Assembly (NCBI GenBank): GCA_041481485.1
Contig: JBGPBY010000175.1
Location: 1 to 12,684 of the forward strand
Direction: 5' to 3'
DNA: 12,684 bases
Origin: JBGPBY01 sp041481485
GTDB lineage: Bacteria > Acidobacteriota > Terriglobia > 20CM-2-55-15
Positions 1-6,031 of this stretch are shown here, piece by piece. The notes below the pieces were generated by a model. It had not been told where the DNA came from, searched no databases, and saw nothing but the letters and a program-made list of their open reading frames with translations. Positions within the stretch are counted from its first letter, which is position 1; each line of letters opens with the position of its first letter. A program made the position numbers and the translations under genes.

Positions 1-25
1 CCCGTTGGGAGAGGGATTTCCTGAT
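1..25. repeat. Partial copy (right end) of the 134-base palindromic repeat
   Basis: These 25 bases match positions 7489-7513 with one mismatch (C at 21 for T at 7509). That stretch is the right end of the large palindrome between gltX and trmFO. The rest of this copy would lie left of the window. Seen directly by comparison. It shows the palindrome is a dispersed element and not a one-off structure. Nothing else is apparent in positions 26-75. Confidence 0.75.
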
Positions 26-75
26 CGCATTCCTTTACAACTTCACAGGCCGATGTCCCCACATTAATTTGGGAT

Positions 76-1074
76 GTGGCTGAGAGCCAGATACCCGTCA
101 TTTTCAATATTGACGTCGAGCCGGATGAGTTTCTTGTCGATCGCAGAAATCCCCGGCCGTGGTCCGGCTTCGAGTTCGCACACAATTACCTGAAAATCTT
201 TCGGGCAAAATTTGAAGACGCCACAGGGAAACCGGTTCACTTCAACTGGTTGTTGAGAATGGATCCTCAGGTTGCCATCAGTTACGGTTGCTCTACATGG
301 GCAGCGGAACGTTATGGGCTTCAGTTTTCAGAGTATCTGGCAGCGGGAGATGCAATCGGCATACATGTGCACACCTACCGCTGGTCTAAAACGCTGGATA
401 AATGGATCGATGATTGTGGCAACGCGGGATGGGTATCGGAATGTTTGCAGAGTTCTGTCGAGGGATTTAAAGAAGCGTTCGGAGAATCTTGCCAAATTCT
501 GCGGTTTGGCCATTACTGGATAAGCACGGCAGCAATCAATGAAGCGGAAGCTCTGGGAATCCGTTACGACCTAACGGTTGAGCCGGGCCGGAATGCGGTT
601 CGCAATGCCTATCCCTCTCCGCAGACTGGACCCACTCCCAACTTATTCAATGTGCCCCGAGTGCCGTACACGCCGTCCAGAATCGATTTCGGCAAACCTG
701 AGAGTTCTGGAATTGATCGCAGCATTCTCATGATTCCACTGACTTCCTCATATTTAGATCTCGGTTGGGGTCCGAAGGGGATAAGGCATCGCATGGCCAG
801 ACTGTTGCGTAATGGCATTCGTGGACGATATCAAAGCGTACCGATTACATTGCCGGCACAGTGGAAAGGGAACAATACGTATTCGGTTATGCTTGACCGT
901 GCCATCGCGGTCCAGCGCTTTCCCTATCTTGCGTTCGTCATCCGCTCCTTTATTAGCGAAGAAGACTTTCCGCGTACCGACTCCAGCTTAAAAACTTTGT
1001 TAAATCATAGCGCGCGGTCAAGGTTCAGGTTTTGCACGTCCGCGGAAGCGATGGACATCATTTCCCGCTCATAA
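76..1074 (+). CDS. NodB-like polysaccharide deacetylase family protein
   Basis: A 332-residue protein with the layout of a carbohydrate esterase 4 / NodB-homology deacetylase, which removes N- or O-acetyl groups from polysaccharides using a divalent metal. Visible motifs are an early acidic stretch NIDVEPDE (residues 11-18, for the aspartate motif), GIHVHTYRW (95-103, with His97 and His99 as likely metal ligands in place of the classical HxxxH), and RFGHYWIS (143-150), resembling motif 3. No signal peptide is visible, so it may act in the cytoplasm on lipid-linked or nucleotide-linked sugars. The start is GTG at 76. The frame is open back to a TGA at 22-24 but holds no better start, and no strong Shine-Dalgarno is seen, so the true start is uncertain. 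It converges on wbpA with 17 bases between, which suggests a polysaccharide locus. The family call is fairly sure; the substrate is unknown. Confidence 0.75.
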   Translation: MAESQIPVIFNIDVEPDEFLVDRRNPRPWSGFEFAHNYLKIFRAKFEDATGKPVHFNWLLRMDPQVAISYGCSTWAAERYGLQFSEYLAAGDAIGIHVHTYRWSKTLDKWIDDCGNAGWVSECLQSSVEGFKEAFGESCQILRFGHYWISTAAINEAEALGIRYDLTVEPGRNAVRNAYPSPQTGPTPNLFNVPRVPYTPSRIDFGKPESSGIDRSILMIPLTSSYLDLGWGPKGIRHRMARLLRNGIRGRYQSVPITLPAQWKGNNTYSVMLDRAIAVQRFPYLAFVIRSFISEEDFPRTDSSLKTLLNHSARSRFRFCTSAEAMDIISRS

Positions 1075-1091
1075 TCTGTCGGGCTCGTCGC

Positions 1092-2423
1092 TTACGCGCG
1101 AATGACATTCTTTGAATTCTTGTGCATGCCCTTTGTCGCGTTTCGCGTATCGACGACCAGAGAGCTGTTTTCCACAAGCCAGGAATAATCGATATTGCTA
1201 TGGTCTGTGGCAATGAGGATCAGATCCTGCCCTTTCAGCGTTTCCGCATTCAGAGGCATTGAAGTCATGTGTGAAAAGTCGTGGGCTCTCATGCGATGCA
1301 GGCGTGGAATGAATGGATCGCTGTAGCTCAGGGTGGCTCCCCGCTCCTGCAGCAATTCCATGATCTCCAATGCCGGCGATTCACGAACGTCGTCCACATC
1401 CTTCTTGTAGGCCACTCCGAGAATCAAAATCTTCGATCCACGGATGGCCTTGGAGTGATCGTTCAGTGCAGCGCCCACACGCTCCACAATGTAATGGGGC
1501 ATCGCGGAATTGATCTCTCCGGCGAGATGGATGAAGCGTGTGGAAAAATCATATTCCTTAGCCTTCCAGGACAGGTAAAACGGATCGATCGGAATGCAGT
1601 GGCCTCCAAGTCCCGGGCCGGGTTGAAAGGCCGTGAATCCGAACGGCTTGGTGCTTGCGGCCTGGATCACTTCCCAGATGTCGATGTCCATCCGCTGCGC
1701 CAGAAGCTTCAGTTCATTGACGAGCGCGATGTTGACCGAACGGTAAATGTTCTCGAGCAGCTTCACCAGCTCCGCGGACCTCGTGGAGGAAACAGTCACG
1801 ATCTTGTCGATAACCTGGCCATAAAGCGTCTGACCAATTTCAAGGCATGCCGGTGTTGTGCCACCGACAACCTTGGGGATCGTTCGGGTCGAGAACTTTG
1901 GATTGCCCGGATCTTCGCGTTCAGGTGAAAACACCAGAAAGTAATCTTCGCCCACCTTCAGCCCGCGAGACTTGAATTCTTCAAGAAGTACTTCGTCGGT
2001 GGTCCCAGGATACGTGGTGCTTTCGAGCGACACGAGCTGTCCTGCTCTGAGAGTTTTCACAATCGATTTCGCGGTGCTTTCGATGTACTGCATGTCCGGG
2101 TCTTTCTTGGCGGTCAGCGGAGTGGGAACACAGATAATGATGCAGTCCGCTTCGGTCAGCCGGGCAAAATCCGTTGTCGCTTCAAACCGCTTTCCCTGGA
2201 CATGATGTTCAATCCGGTCGGCCGCAATGTGTCGAATATAGGATTCGCCTTTATTCAGTTTGGTGACCTTTGCCGGATCAACGTCGAAACCGAGAACGCG
2301 AAAACCTTCATCTCCGAATCGCAGGACCAATGGCAATCCGACATATCCGAGACCAATGATGCCTATTCGCGCGTCGCGCGAAATAATCTTCTTCAGCAGT
2401 GTGTCTTTTGTTGTAGAACCCAT
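1092..2423 (-). CDS. wbpA: UDP-N-acetyl-D-glucosamine 6-dehydrogenase (WbpA type)
   Basis: A 443-residue nucleotide-sugar dehydrogenase. The family oxidises the C6 hydroxyl of a UDP-sugar to a carboxylate in two NAD-dependent steps, supplying UDP-GlcNAcA-type precursors for O-antigen or capsule. Visible are the Rossmann motif GLGYVGLP (24-31), CVPTPL (98-103), ESTTYPGTT (134-142), FSPEREDPGNP (165-175), and GPGLGGHCIPIDP (269-281) with the catalytic cysteine at residue 276. The C-terminal UDP-binding domain carries GVAYKKDVDDVRESP. Motif by motif it follows WbpA more closely than WecC or UDP-glucose dehydrogenase. The ATG at 2423 has a GGAG ribosome binding site five bases upstream (2429-2432). 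A TATGAT hexamer on the minus strand at 2455-2450 could be its -10, but no good -35 is seen. The deacetylase converging on it supports a surface-polysaccharide role. Family sure; substrate inferred. Confidence 0.93.
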   Translation of the reverse strand: MGSTTKDTLLKKIISRDARIGIIGLGYVGLPLVLRFGDEGFRVLGFDVDPAKVTKLNKGESYIRHIAADRIEHHVQGKRFEATTDFARLTEADCIIICVPTPLTAKKDPDMQYIESTAKSIVKTLRAGQLVSLESTTYPGTTDEVLLEEFKSRGLKVGEDYFLVFSPEREDPGNPKFSTRTIPKVVGGTTPACLEIGQTLYGQVIDKIVTVSSTRSAELVKLLENIYRSVNIALVNELKLLAQRMDIDIWEVIQAASTKPFGFTAFQPGPGLGGHCIPIDPFYLSWKAKEYDFSTRFIHLAGEINSAMPHYIVERVGAALNDHSKAIRGSKILILGVAYKKDVDDVRESPALEIMELLQERGATLSYSDPFIPRLHRMRAHDFSHMTSMPLNAETLKGQDLILIATDHSNIDYSWLVENSSLVVDTRNATKGMHKNSKNVIRA

Positions 2424-2540
2424 TTACACTCCATTCTCCAGTACCCACCATCATAAGACATGGTCAACTTCCCAAATGGAACAAAAGGACTATTCCTTTG
2501 AGTGTCACGATCCGATACTCTTCAGTTGCTGATAGGACGC

Positions 2541-2546
2541 AGGAGG
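2541..2546 (+). promoter_or_regulatory. Ribosome binding site of the small HTH gene
   Basis: A perfect AGGAGG lies five bases before the ATG at 2552. It decides the start of the HTH gene against a TTG at 2498 in the same frame, which has no such site. Confidence 0.85.
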
Positions 2547-2551
2547 CGACT

Positions 2552-2779
2552 ATGTCAAAACAAGGATGTGTATTGCCCGAAGTACAGGTCAGGAAGATCC
2601 AATGGCTTCTTTATTCCACAAGTATGTCATTACCGGAAATTGCGGAACGTATCGGATGCAGCCGCAGTACGGTCGTAAGCATTAATCGTAAATCCCAGAT
2701 CCGCGACTACGCCGGTTCCCGAAGCACCTGGGCGCTGACGCAGGAGTTTAAGGCCGAACGCCCAAGAGCAAACGAGTAG
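2552..2779 (+). CDS. Small stand-alone helix-turn-helix protein
   Basis: A 75-residue protein beginning MSKQGCVLPE. Residues from about 9 to 48 read as a homeodomain-like helix-turn-helix: a first helix around VQVRKIQWLLY, then SLPEIAERIGCSRSTV (about 25-40), where IAERIGCS is a typical helix-turn and SRSTVVSINRK the recognition helix. It resembles the DNA-binding segment of resolvases and transposases, but there is no catalytic domain. It probably binds DNA as a small regulator; its target is unknown. It is divergent from wbpA across 128 bases, so it could control that gene or itself, which is inference. The alternative is a leftover HTH from a mobile element, but the perfect ribosome binding site argues for an expressed gene. 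Confidence 0.72.
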   Translation: MSKQGCVLPEVQVRKIQWLLYSTSMSLPEIAERIGCSRSTVVSINRKSQIRDYAGSRSTWALTQEFKAERPRANE

Positions 2780-2833
2780 GACGCGCATCGCTGGGTTCGT
2801 TGCGATCTTCATCTTTAATCAATATGGATGCGC

Positions 2834-3070
2834 TCACGGCCGGCGGCTGATCTTATAGATGGAATTGTCGGTGACAGAGACGACGTAAAGATTGCCGTCT
2901 GGCCCCTGCTCGATATCCGGTGTCGTGCCGAATCCGGCTCCGATCCGCAGTGTTTCGCTTTCAGTTCCGTCAAACTTTGCCGGGCGAAACAGATTGTCGG
3001 CTACACGGTCTGCAAGTCGAGGGTCAGCGCTCACATCGATGTGCAGCCGGTCTGCGGACAGTTTGAATCT
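2834..3070 (-). pseudogene. C-terminal fragment of a PQQ-dependent (glucose/sorbosone) sugar dehydrogenase
   Basis: The minus frame from about 3076 to the TGA at 2834-2836 encodes roughly 80 residues reading as the C-terminal end of a beta-propeller sugar dehydrogenase. It includes KLSADRLHIDVS, then FGTTPDIEQGPDGNLYVVSV and a closing NSIYKISRRP. The GPDGNLYV pattern is typical of NHL/PQQ propeller blades. The frame is blocked upstream by TGA at 3077-3079, next to the stop codon of the neighbouring exported-protein gene (3072-3074). The whole N-terminal part, including the catalytic propeller, is missing. A GTG at 3034 could start a 66-residue peptide, but it would be non-functional. I read it as a 5'-truncated relic, with the break at the end of the next gene. 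Confidence 0.65.
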
Positions 3071-3071
3071 C

Positions 3072-3578
3072 CTACTTCAACTGATCCACCACCTTCTTGG
3101 CCACTGCCTTGATCGCATCGGTGGGATTGCTCTTTCCGCGAAGCTCTATGGAAATGAAGGCGGTGCCTTTGAATACGTGCAGCTCCTCATGTTTGTTGTT
3201 GTACCAGCAGGCAACGTCGCCAAGTCCGGCGAGGCCGTCTTTTCCGGCCTGAGCGCAGGTTCCTTTGTAAATGGCTACCTGATCTGCCGGCAGGCGAGTG
3301 ACATCTAAATGAATGGTGAGATATCCGGTGCCCGTGTAATCACACCCGGTGATCGTGGTACCAGGCCCTCTGGTTAAGGGGCCTATTGCTTTGGGCCCAG
3401 TGACTGTTCCGCCAAGGGCCGCGGCTGCATCTTCCTTTTTCAAAAGGGTGCATGCTTCTACCGTGCCGGCTGGGGCTGCTGCTCGCGCCTGAGTTTCGGC
3501 GTGTACGCTGGGAAGACTTGCCATCGCCACGCCGATGAAGACCATGAAAGCAATTGCGGAAATCGTCCTTCGTTGCAT
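3072..3578 (-). CDS. Small exported protein of unknown function with four cysteines
   Basis: A 168-residue protein. The N-terminus has Arg3-Arg4, a hydrophobic core (about 7-22), and a likely signal peptidase I site after VHA (Ala27). The mature part has Cys43, Cys79, Cys108 and Cys124, consistent with two disulfides in the periplasm or outside. The layout (ACTLLKKEDAAAALG near the start, GCDYTG mid-way, GLGDVACWY and a C-terminal amphipathic helix AVAKKVVDQLK) recalls DUF3558-like secreted proteins, but that is only a resemblance. The ATG at 3578 has AGGAGG five bases upstream (3584-3589), so translation looks genuine. It is the only intact-looking gene between the HTH gene and xerC, flanked by relics on both sides. 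Function not recognised. Confidence 0.72.
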   Translation of the reverse strand: MQRRTISAIAFMVFIGVAMASLPSVHAETQARAAAPAGTVEACTLLKKEDAAAALGGTVTGPKAIGPLTRGPGTTITGCDYTGTGYLTIHLDVTRLPADQVAIYKGTCAQAGKDGLAGLGDVACWYNNKHEELHVFKGTAFISIELRGKSNPTDAIKAVAKKVVDQLK

Positions 3579-3583
3579 AGGTG

Positions 3584-3589
3584 CCTCCT
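3584..3589 (-). promoter_or_regulatory. Ribosome binding site of the exported-protein gene
   Basis: The minus strand reads AGGAGG, five bases before the ATG at 3578. It confirms the start that leaves a complete signal peptide. Confidence 0.8.
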
Positions 3590-3680
3590 CGCAATGAATG
3601 GGGTTGGGTGCTCCGATGTTACGCGCTCTCGGAAACGATTTCCACTTTGGATAAAAAGGGGACAGAGGGCTTGTCTTTCA

Positions 3681-3754
3681 ACTTCCACGGGCTTGCGCCC
3701 GTGGCTAGCAAACTGCCGCCGCTACGCGGCTCAGAGTGCAGCCGCGAAGTGGAA
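3681..3754. repeat. GC-rich tandem-hairpin element, REP-like
   Basis: Two hairpins sit side by side. The first has 8-base arms CCACGGGC (3685-3692) and GCCCGTGG (3697-3704) around a 4-base loop. The second has 5-base arms GCCGC (3718-3722) and GCGGC (3726-3730) around TAC. TTCCAC near 3683 and GTGGAA at 3749-3754 bracket the block. The block looks like an intergenic repetitive extragenic palindrome found in many soil-bacterial genomes, but no second copy is in this window. The remaining bases 3590-3680 and 3755-3798 show no gene that I can support. Confidence 0.5.
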
Positions 3755-3798
3755 TCTCAAGCTGCGTATGTATTTCGAGTTCGGAGTCTGGCGCCAGG

Positions 3799-4086
3799 TT
3801 ATTCGTCTTCGCTCTCGGCGGCGATGGCGCGCTCGAAGTCGACGCTGTGATATACGCGGGCGAGCGACATCCGGCAGGCGGCTGACGCTATCTCTATCGA
3901 TGATGCCGGATCGGTGACCTCCGAATAAAGCCAACTGCCATCGTCGCGCCGCACAAATCGTTCGATCCGGCATTCCGTCTGAGAGACCAGGAAATACTCA
4001 CGCAGCGAATCGATCTTGCGGTAATGCATAAATTTTCTTCCGCGATCGTAAGCCTCTGTCGATTTGGACAGAAGATTCTTGTGGCT
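3799..4086 (-). pseudogene. 5'-truncated Uma2-family (DUF820) endonuclease relic
   Basis: The minus frame open from a TGA at 4087-4089 to the TAA at 3799-3801 encodes about 96 residues. They read as the C-terminal half of a Uma2 family PD-(D/E)XK-like nuclease: LLSKSTEAYDRGRKF, then HYRKIDSLREYFLVSQ, then a polar strand with DGSWLYSEV, ending in a helix around LARVYHSVDFERA. Intact family members are near 190-200 residues and start with the substrate-side core. Here everything before the STEAYDRG motif is missing, so much of the catalytic core is lost. The only in-frame ATG (4029) gives a 76-residue remnant. I see no matching N-terminal half in the other minus frames between 4087 and 4132, so truncation and not a single frameshift is the better reading. 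The break lies about 46 bases from the 118-base palindrome. Confidence 0.72.
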
Positions 4087-4132
4087 TCAATTCAAACGGC
4101 ACGGCGAAACGACAGGACCAGCTCCGCATGAG

Positions 4133-4250
4133 CCGGCCATTTGCCAAGCACAATAATCATTAGTCACTAATCAATTTTCAATTCTCAGCCGCGGTTGAAA
4201 ATTAAAAATTGATTAGTGACTAGTGATTATTGCGCTTGGCAAATGGCCGG
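4133..4250. repeat. 118-base AT-rich palindrome with GC-rich tips, MITE/REP-like
   Basis: The outer 17 bases (4133-4149) are the exact reverse complement of 4234-4250. The arms then continue through an AT-rich block containing ATTAGTCACTAATCAATTTT on the left and its near-complement GATTAGTGACTAGTGATTATT on the right. Only a few mismatches occur before a short centre near 4186-4194. The right end stops one base before the xerC stop codon on the minus strand. It could fold into one long stem and act as a transcription terminator or 3' stabiliser for the trmFO-xerC operon, or it could be a non-autonomous mobile element. It contains no ORF of note, and I see no clear target-site duplication. Confidence 0.85.
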
Positions 4251-4251
4251 T

Positions 4252-5163
4252 TTACTTCCCTGTTTTCCCCTTCGCCTTTGGGTGCGCCTTGTCGTACTCG
4301 CGTTTCAGATGCTGGATCCCCACATGGGTGTACTTCTGCGTGGTGGCCAGACTCTCGTGACCTAACAACTCCTGGATCACACGAAGGTCCGCGCCTCGTT
4401 CCAGCAGGTGGGTTGCAAACGTGTGACGCAGCGTGTGAGGCGTCACGCGCCGCGTTGTTTTCATGCTAAGCCGCAGACGGGCCACCAGACGTTGGATATC
4501 GCGCGAACTCAGCCTCTGCCCACGGATGCTGACAAATACCGGCACCCTCCCCGCATCGTCGTTTCGATTGAATCCCAACTCCTGCCGGAGCCGCAGATAT
4601 TCTCGAATCGATTTTTCCGCAAAACTTCCAAATAGTACGATTCGTTCTTTTCGACCCTTTCCAATCACGCGAACGGTCTGCTGGTCCAGATCCAATTGAT
4701 CGTCATTGAGCCCCGTAAGCTCGCTGACCCGTAGTCCGCTGGCGTAAAGCAGTTCCAGAATTGCCCGGTCTCGGACGGACGCAAACGAGTTTCCTTCCGG
4801 CTTGCAGACAATTGCCGCCGCTTCGTCTTCACCTAGATACGATGGCAGAATGCGCGGCAGCCGTGGTGAAGAGATCAATTCTGCGGGATTTACCTGAAGC
4901 ACGCCTTCGCGAAGCAGGAATTTGAAAAACGTCTTCAGGCAAGCCAGTTTCCTCGATACGGAGTTCTTGCCGAGTTTCCGTTCGGTGTAGAGATAGTTCA
5001 GAAAGTCGCGGATCACGAGGTGATCCACCGATTCCAGAGTCATTTTTCTCAACTTGAGAAATGTGGAAAACTGGCGAAGATCGCGCGCGTAGTTGGAGAT
5101 CGTATGAAGGGGAGACGCCTTGCGGCGGAGCGATTCGATAAACAGATTCATGTGGCGCTCCAT
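4252..5163 (-). CDS. xerC: Tyrosine recombinase XerC/XerD
   Basis: A 303-residue site-specific recombinase that resolves chromosome dimers at dif sites during division. It has an N-terminal SAM-like core-binding domain (about 4-90) and a C-terminal catalytic domain. All six catalytic residues are visible: Arg145 (ASGLRVSEL), Lys169 (GKGRKER), His243 and Arg246 (HTLRHTFATH), His269 (LGHESL), and the nucleophile Tyr278 (QKYTHV). The C-terminus has a Lys/Gly-rich tail. The ATG follows the upstream aminotransferase stop with a single base between; an AGGA in the last codons of that gene can serve as its ribosome binding site, so the two are probably co-translated. Its place downstream of trmFO matches the well-known trmFO-xerC pairing and favours XerC over XerD, but sequence alone does not settle C against D. 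Confidence 0.9.
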   Translation of the reverse strand: MERHMNLFIESLRRKASPLHTISNYARDLRQFSTFLKLRKMTLESVDHLVIRDFLNYLYTERKLGKNSVSRKLACLKTFFKFLLREGVLQVNPAELISSPRLPRILPSYLGEDEAAAIVCKPEGNSFASVRDRAILELLYASGLRVSELTGLNDDQLDLDQQTVRVIGKGRKERIVLFGSFAEKSIREYLRLRQELGFNRNDDAGRVPVFVSIRGQRLSSRDIQRLVARLRLSMKTTRRVTPHTLRHTFATHLLERGADLRVIQELLGHESLATTQKYTHVGIQHLKREYDKAHPKAKGKTGK

Positions 5164-5164
5164 T

Positions 5165-6031
5165 TCAGTTTTCCTGAATGAGCGTCTGCAGTTCGCCGAC
5201 CCACGCTTCGCGCAATCGGCGTGTGACCGGACCGCGCTTGCCGTTGCTGACTTGCCTTCTATCGACGCGCACCACGGGAACCACCTCGCGTGTCGTACTC
5301 GTCAGAAATATTTCATCGGCTCTCTCGATTTCATCGCGATGAAGCAATCCTTCGACAACGTCAATACCCATGCGTCGCGCCAGTCCCAGCACCACTCCTC
5401 GCGTGATGCCTTCCAGACTGTTTGCTTCGCGTGAGGGGGTGCGGATTTGTCCGTTCCGGACAATATAGATGTTGCTGGTAATGCCATCCGAGATCCAGCC
5501 TTCCGGGGTCAGCAGAATTGCTTCAAAGGCGCCGGCCAATTGAGACTCGCGCTGAGCCAGCACCGTGCGGATCAGATTACCGGTTTTCGCATCGGCCAGA
5601 TGCATGGTGCGTTGAAGCGAGGAGACGACGACATCGACGCCAGCTGTGTAAATGGATTCAGGCAATTCGACGAGCGGAGTGACAATGACGATTACGTTGG
5701 GAGACTCGCATGTTCCCGGATCCGGTCCGACCGCTCCGACACCGCGTGTCACGGTAAGCCGAATCCTCCATTCGGATGCTGCACCTGCTGCACTCACCGT
5801 TCGGCAGACTTCATCAAAGGACTTCTCCCGGCTCCACGGCAACTCGAGTTCAATGCGTCGTGCGGAATGTTCCATTCGGACAAAGTGCCGCGAAAACAGA
5901 AATGGCTTCTGGCGGTGAGTGCGCAGCGTTTCGTACACGCTGTCGCCAAAGAGGAATCCATGATCGAGAACGGGTATGACCGCATCCTCCGCCGCAGTAA
6001 TCCGGCCGTTGACACCGATCAGGCCGGGCAT
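5165..6031 (-). CDS. Class IV PLP-dependent aminotransferase (branched-chain/D-amino-acid type)
   Basis: A 288-residue fold-type IV aminotransferase. The family includes branched-chain aminotransferase IlvE, D-amino acid aminotransferase and aminodeoxychorismate lyase. Visible are VLDHGFLFGDSVYETLR (21-37), Lys149 as the probable PLP Schiff-base lysine (DAKTGNLIRT), SDGITSNIYIV (181-191), and FLTSTTREVVPVVRVD near the C-terminus, which places the phosphate-binding Thr residues. In the SDGITSN motif Asp182 stands where IlvE and D-amino acid aminotransferase usually have the Glu that contacts the PLP ring nitrogen. The start overlaps the trmFO stop by 13 bases and xerC starts one base after its end, so it is embedded in the operon. 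The substrate is not determinable; IlvE-like, D-alanine and PabC-like activities are all possible. Confidence 0.85.
   Translation of the reverse strand: MPGLIGVNGRITAAEDAVIPVLDHGFLFGDSVYETLRTHRQKPFLFSRHFVRMEHSARRIELELPWSREKSFDEVCRTVSAAGAASEWRIRLTVTRGVGAVGPDPGTCESPNVIVIVTPLVELPESIYTAGVDVVVSSLQRTMHLADAKTGNLIRTVLAQRESQLAGAFEAILLTPEGWISDGITSNIYIVRNGQIRTPSREANSLEGITRGVVLGLARRMGIDVVEGLLHRDEIERADEIFLTSTTREVVPVVRVDRRQVSNGKRGPVTRRLREAWVGELQTLIQEN

Noticed and set aside
1281..1928. Plus-strand open frame of 215 codons opposite wbpA
   Set aside because: It is antisense to a gene with every family motif intact, and no recognisable protein is encoded.
2498..2551. Upstream TTG start for the HTH gene
   Set aside because: The ATG at 2552 has a perfect AGGAGG at the right distance, and the extra residues show no conserved pattern.
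2787..2806. Possible terminator hairpin after the HTH gene (ATCGC...GCGAT)
   Set aside because: The stem is only five bases with a 10-base loop and no proper T tract, so it is too weak to call.
3501..3917. Plus-strand frames (138 and 89 codons) across the debris region
   Set aside because: Composition is Arg/Ser-rich and low in pattern, they cross the hairpin repeat, and they oppose the better-supported exported protein and Uma2 relic.
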